This document shows positions 13,088-13,238 of a DNA stretch of 13,238 nucleotides, in pieces. The notes beneath the pieces were generated by a model, which ran no database searches, was not told the DNA's origin, and saw only the letters and a program-made list of their open reading frames with translations. Numbering within the stretch: position 1 is the first letter of the stretch; every line of letters starts with the position of its first letter. Source of the stretch: Panacagrimonas sp. (GTDB taxonomy: Bacteria; Pseudomonadota; Gammaproteobacteria; Nevskiales; Nevskiaceae); the NCBI GenBank assembly GCA_021773655.1, contig JAJFJX010000102.1, positions 1 through 13,238 of the forward strand. The letters are read 5' to 3'. The translations under genes were made by a program, and so were the position numbers.

Positions 13088-13238
13088 TGCAGATCGAACG
13101 CGACGTGATGGAGTACGACGTGGTCATTGTCGGTGGCGGCCCCGCCGGCCTGTCGTCGGCCATCAGGCTCAAGCAGAAAGCCGCCGAGGCGGGCCGGGAA
13201 CTCAACGTCTGTCTGGTCGAGAAGGGCTCCGAGGTCGG
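13088..13238 (+). CDS. Electron transfer flavoprotein:ubiquinone oxidoreductase, N-terminal part
   Basis: Only the first 50 codons are present; the gene continues past the right edge. The protein starts MQIERDVMEYDVVIVGGGPAG, with the FAD-binding GxGxxG dinucleotide motif in VGGGPAGLSSA (residues 14-24). It goes on with AIRLKQKAAEAGRELNVCLVEKGSEV, which is the characteristic N terminus of ETF-QO; other FAD oxidoreductases lack the KQKAAEAG...VCLVEKGSEVG stretch. The full enzyme (about 540-560 residues, FAD plus one [4Fe-4S] cluster, at the inner membrane) passes electrons from reduced ETF to ubiquinone during fatty-acid and amino-acid oxidation. The ATG at 13088 fits the family start; only a weak GAG precedes it. 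It is probably transcribed alone from the promoter region in the preceding spacer. Confidence 0.88.

Noticed and set aside
12840..13205. A 121-codon minus-strand frame across the last spacer
   Set aside because: It overlaps the ETF-QO start on the opposite strand and resembles no protein family.
1..13238. Prophage, insertion sequence, CRISPR array, toxin-antitoxin or defence system
   Set aside because: All larger coding regions are assigned to conserved housekeeping families; no transposase, integrase, spaced-repeat array or paired small genes are seen.

Overview
This window is a high-GC (roughly two-thirds G+C) stretch of bacterial chromosome made almost entirely of housekeeping genes. The gene content and order (ychF-pth-rplY in one direction; nadA, glyA, nrdR, ribD, ribE, ribBX, ribH, nusB, thiL in the other) point to a gammaproteobacterium. 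The proteins and the promoter-like motifs feel closest to the Xanthomonadales/Lysobacterales or a neighbouring high-GC lineage. That placement is an inference from gene order and protein flavour and was not tested by a search.

Layout. Positions 10-1029 (+) hold an alpha/beta hydrolase of the hormone-sensitive-lipase type that may extend past the left edge. It converges on, and overlaps by 6 bases, a SAM-dependent methyltransferase of unknown substrate (1024-1962, -). Upstream of that on the minus strand come ychF (1981-3075), pth (3163-3744) and rplY in its long CTC form (3820-4467). These are translation-associated genes that read leftward from a divergent promoter region at 4468-4639. Rightward from the same region run nadA (NAD synthesis), glyA (serine/glycine and one-carbon units), nrdR (ribonucleotide reductase repressor), then the riboflavin genes ribD, ribE, ribBX and ribH, then nusB (antitermination) and thiL (thiamine pyrophosphate). 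Three of these junctions are 4-base stop/start overlaps (nrdR/ribD, ribE/ribBX, ribH/nusB), so this is probably one or two translationally coupled operons devoted to coenzymes. After a 337-base spacer, the start of an electron-transfer flavoprotein:ubiquinone oxidoreductase gene runs off the right edge.

How they work together. RibBX supplies the four-carbon unit and RibD the pyrimidine; RibH and RibE then make lumazine and riboflavin. The GTP cyclohydrolase II half of RibBX has lost its zinc and catalytic motifs, so the first committed step must come from a ribA gene outside this window. The flavin, NAD, folate, TPP and dNTP-control genes together form a cofactor and nucleotide supply block.

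I found no prophage, insertion sequence, CRISPR array, toxin-antitoxin pair, defence system, tRNA or recognisable riboswitch. I see no convincing undescribed system. The most unusual property is that nearly every intergenic spacer carries a short two-copy tandem duplication (period 7-16 bases), sometimes over a stop codon, and several spacers also have perfect inverted repeats. The methyltransferase next to ychF and the operator-like inverted repeat before the last gene are the other points to follow up.
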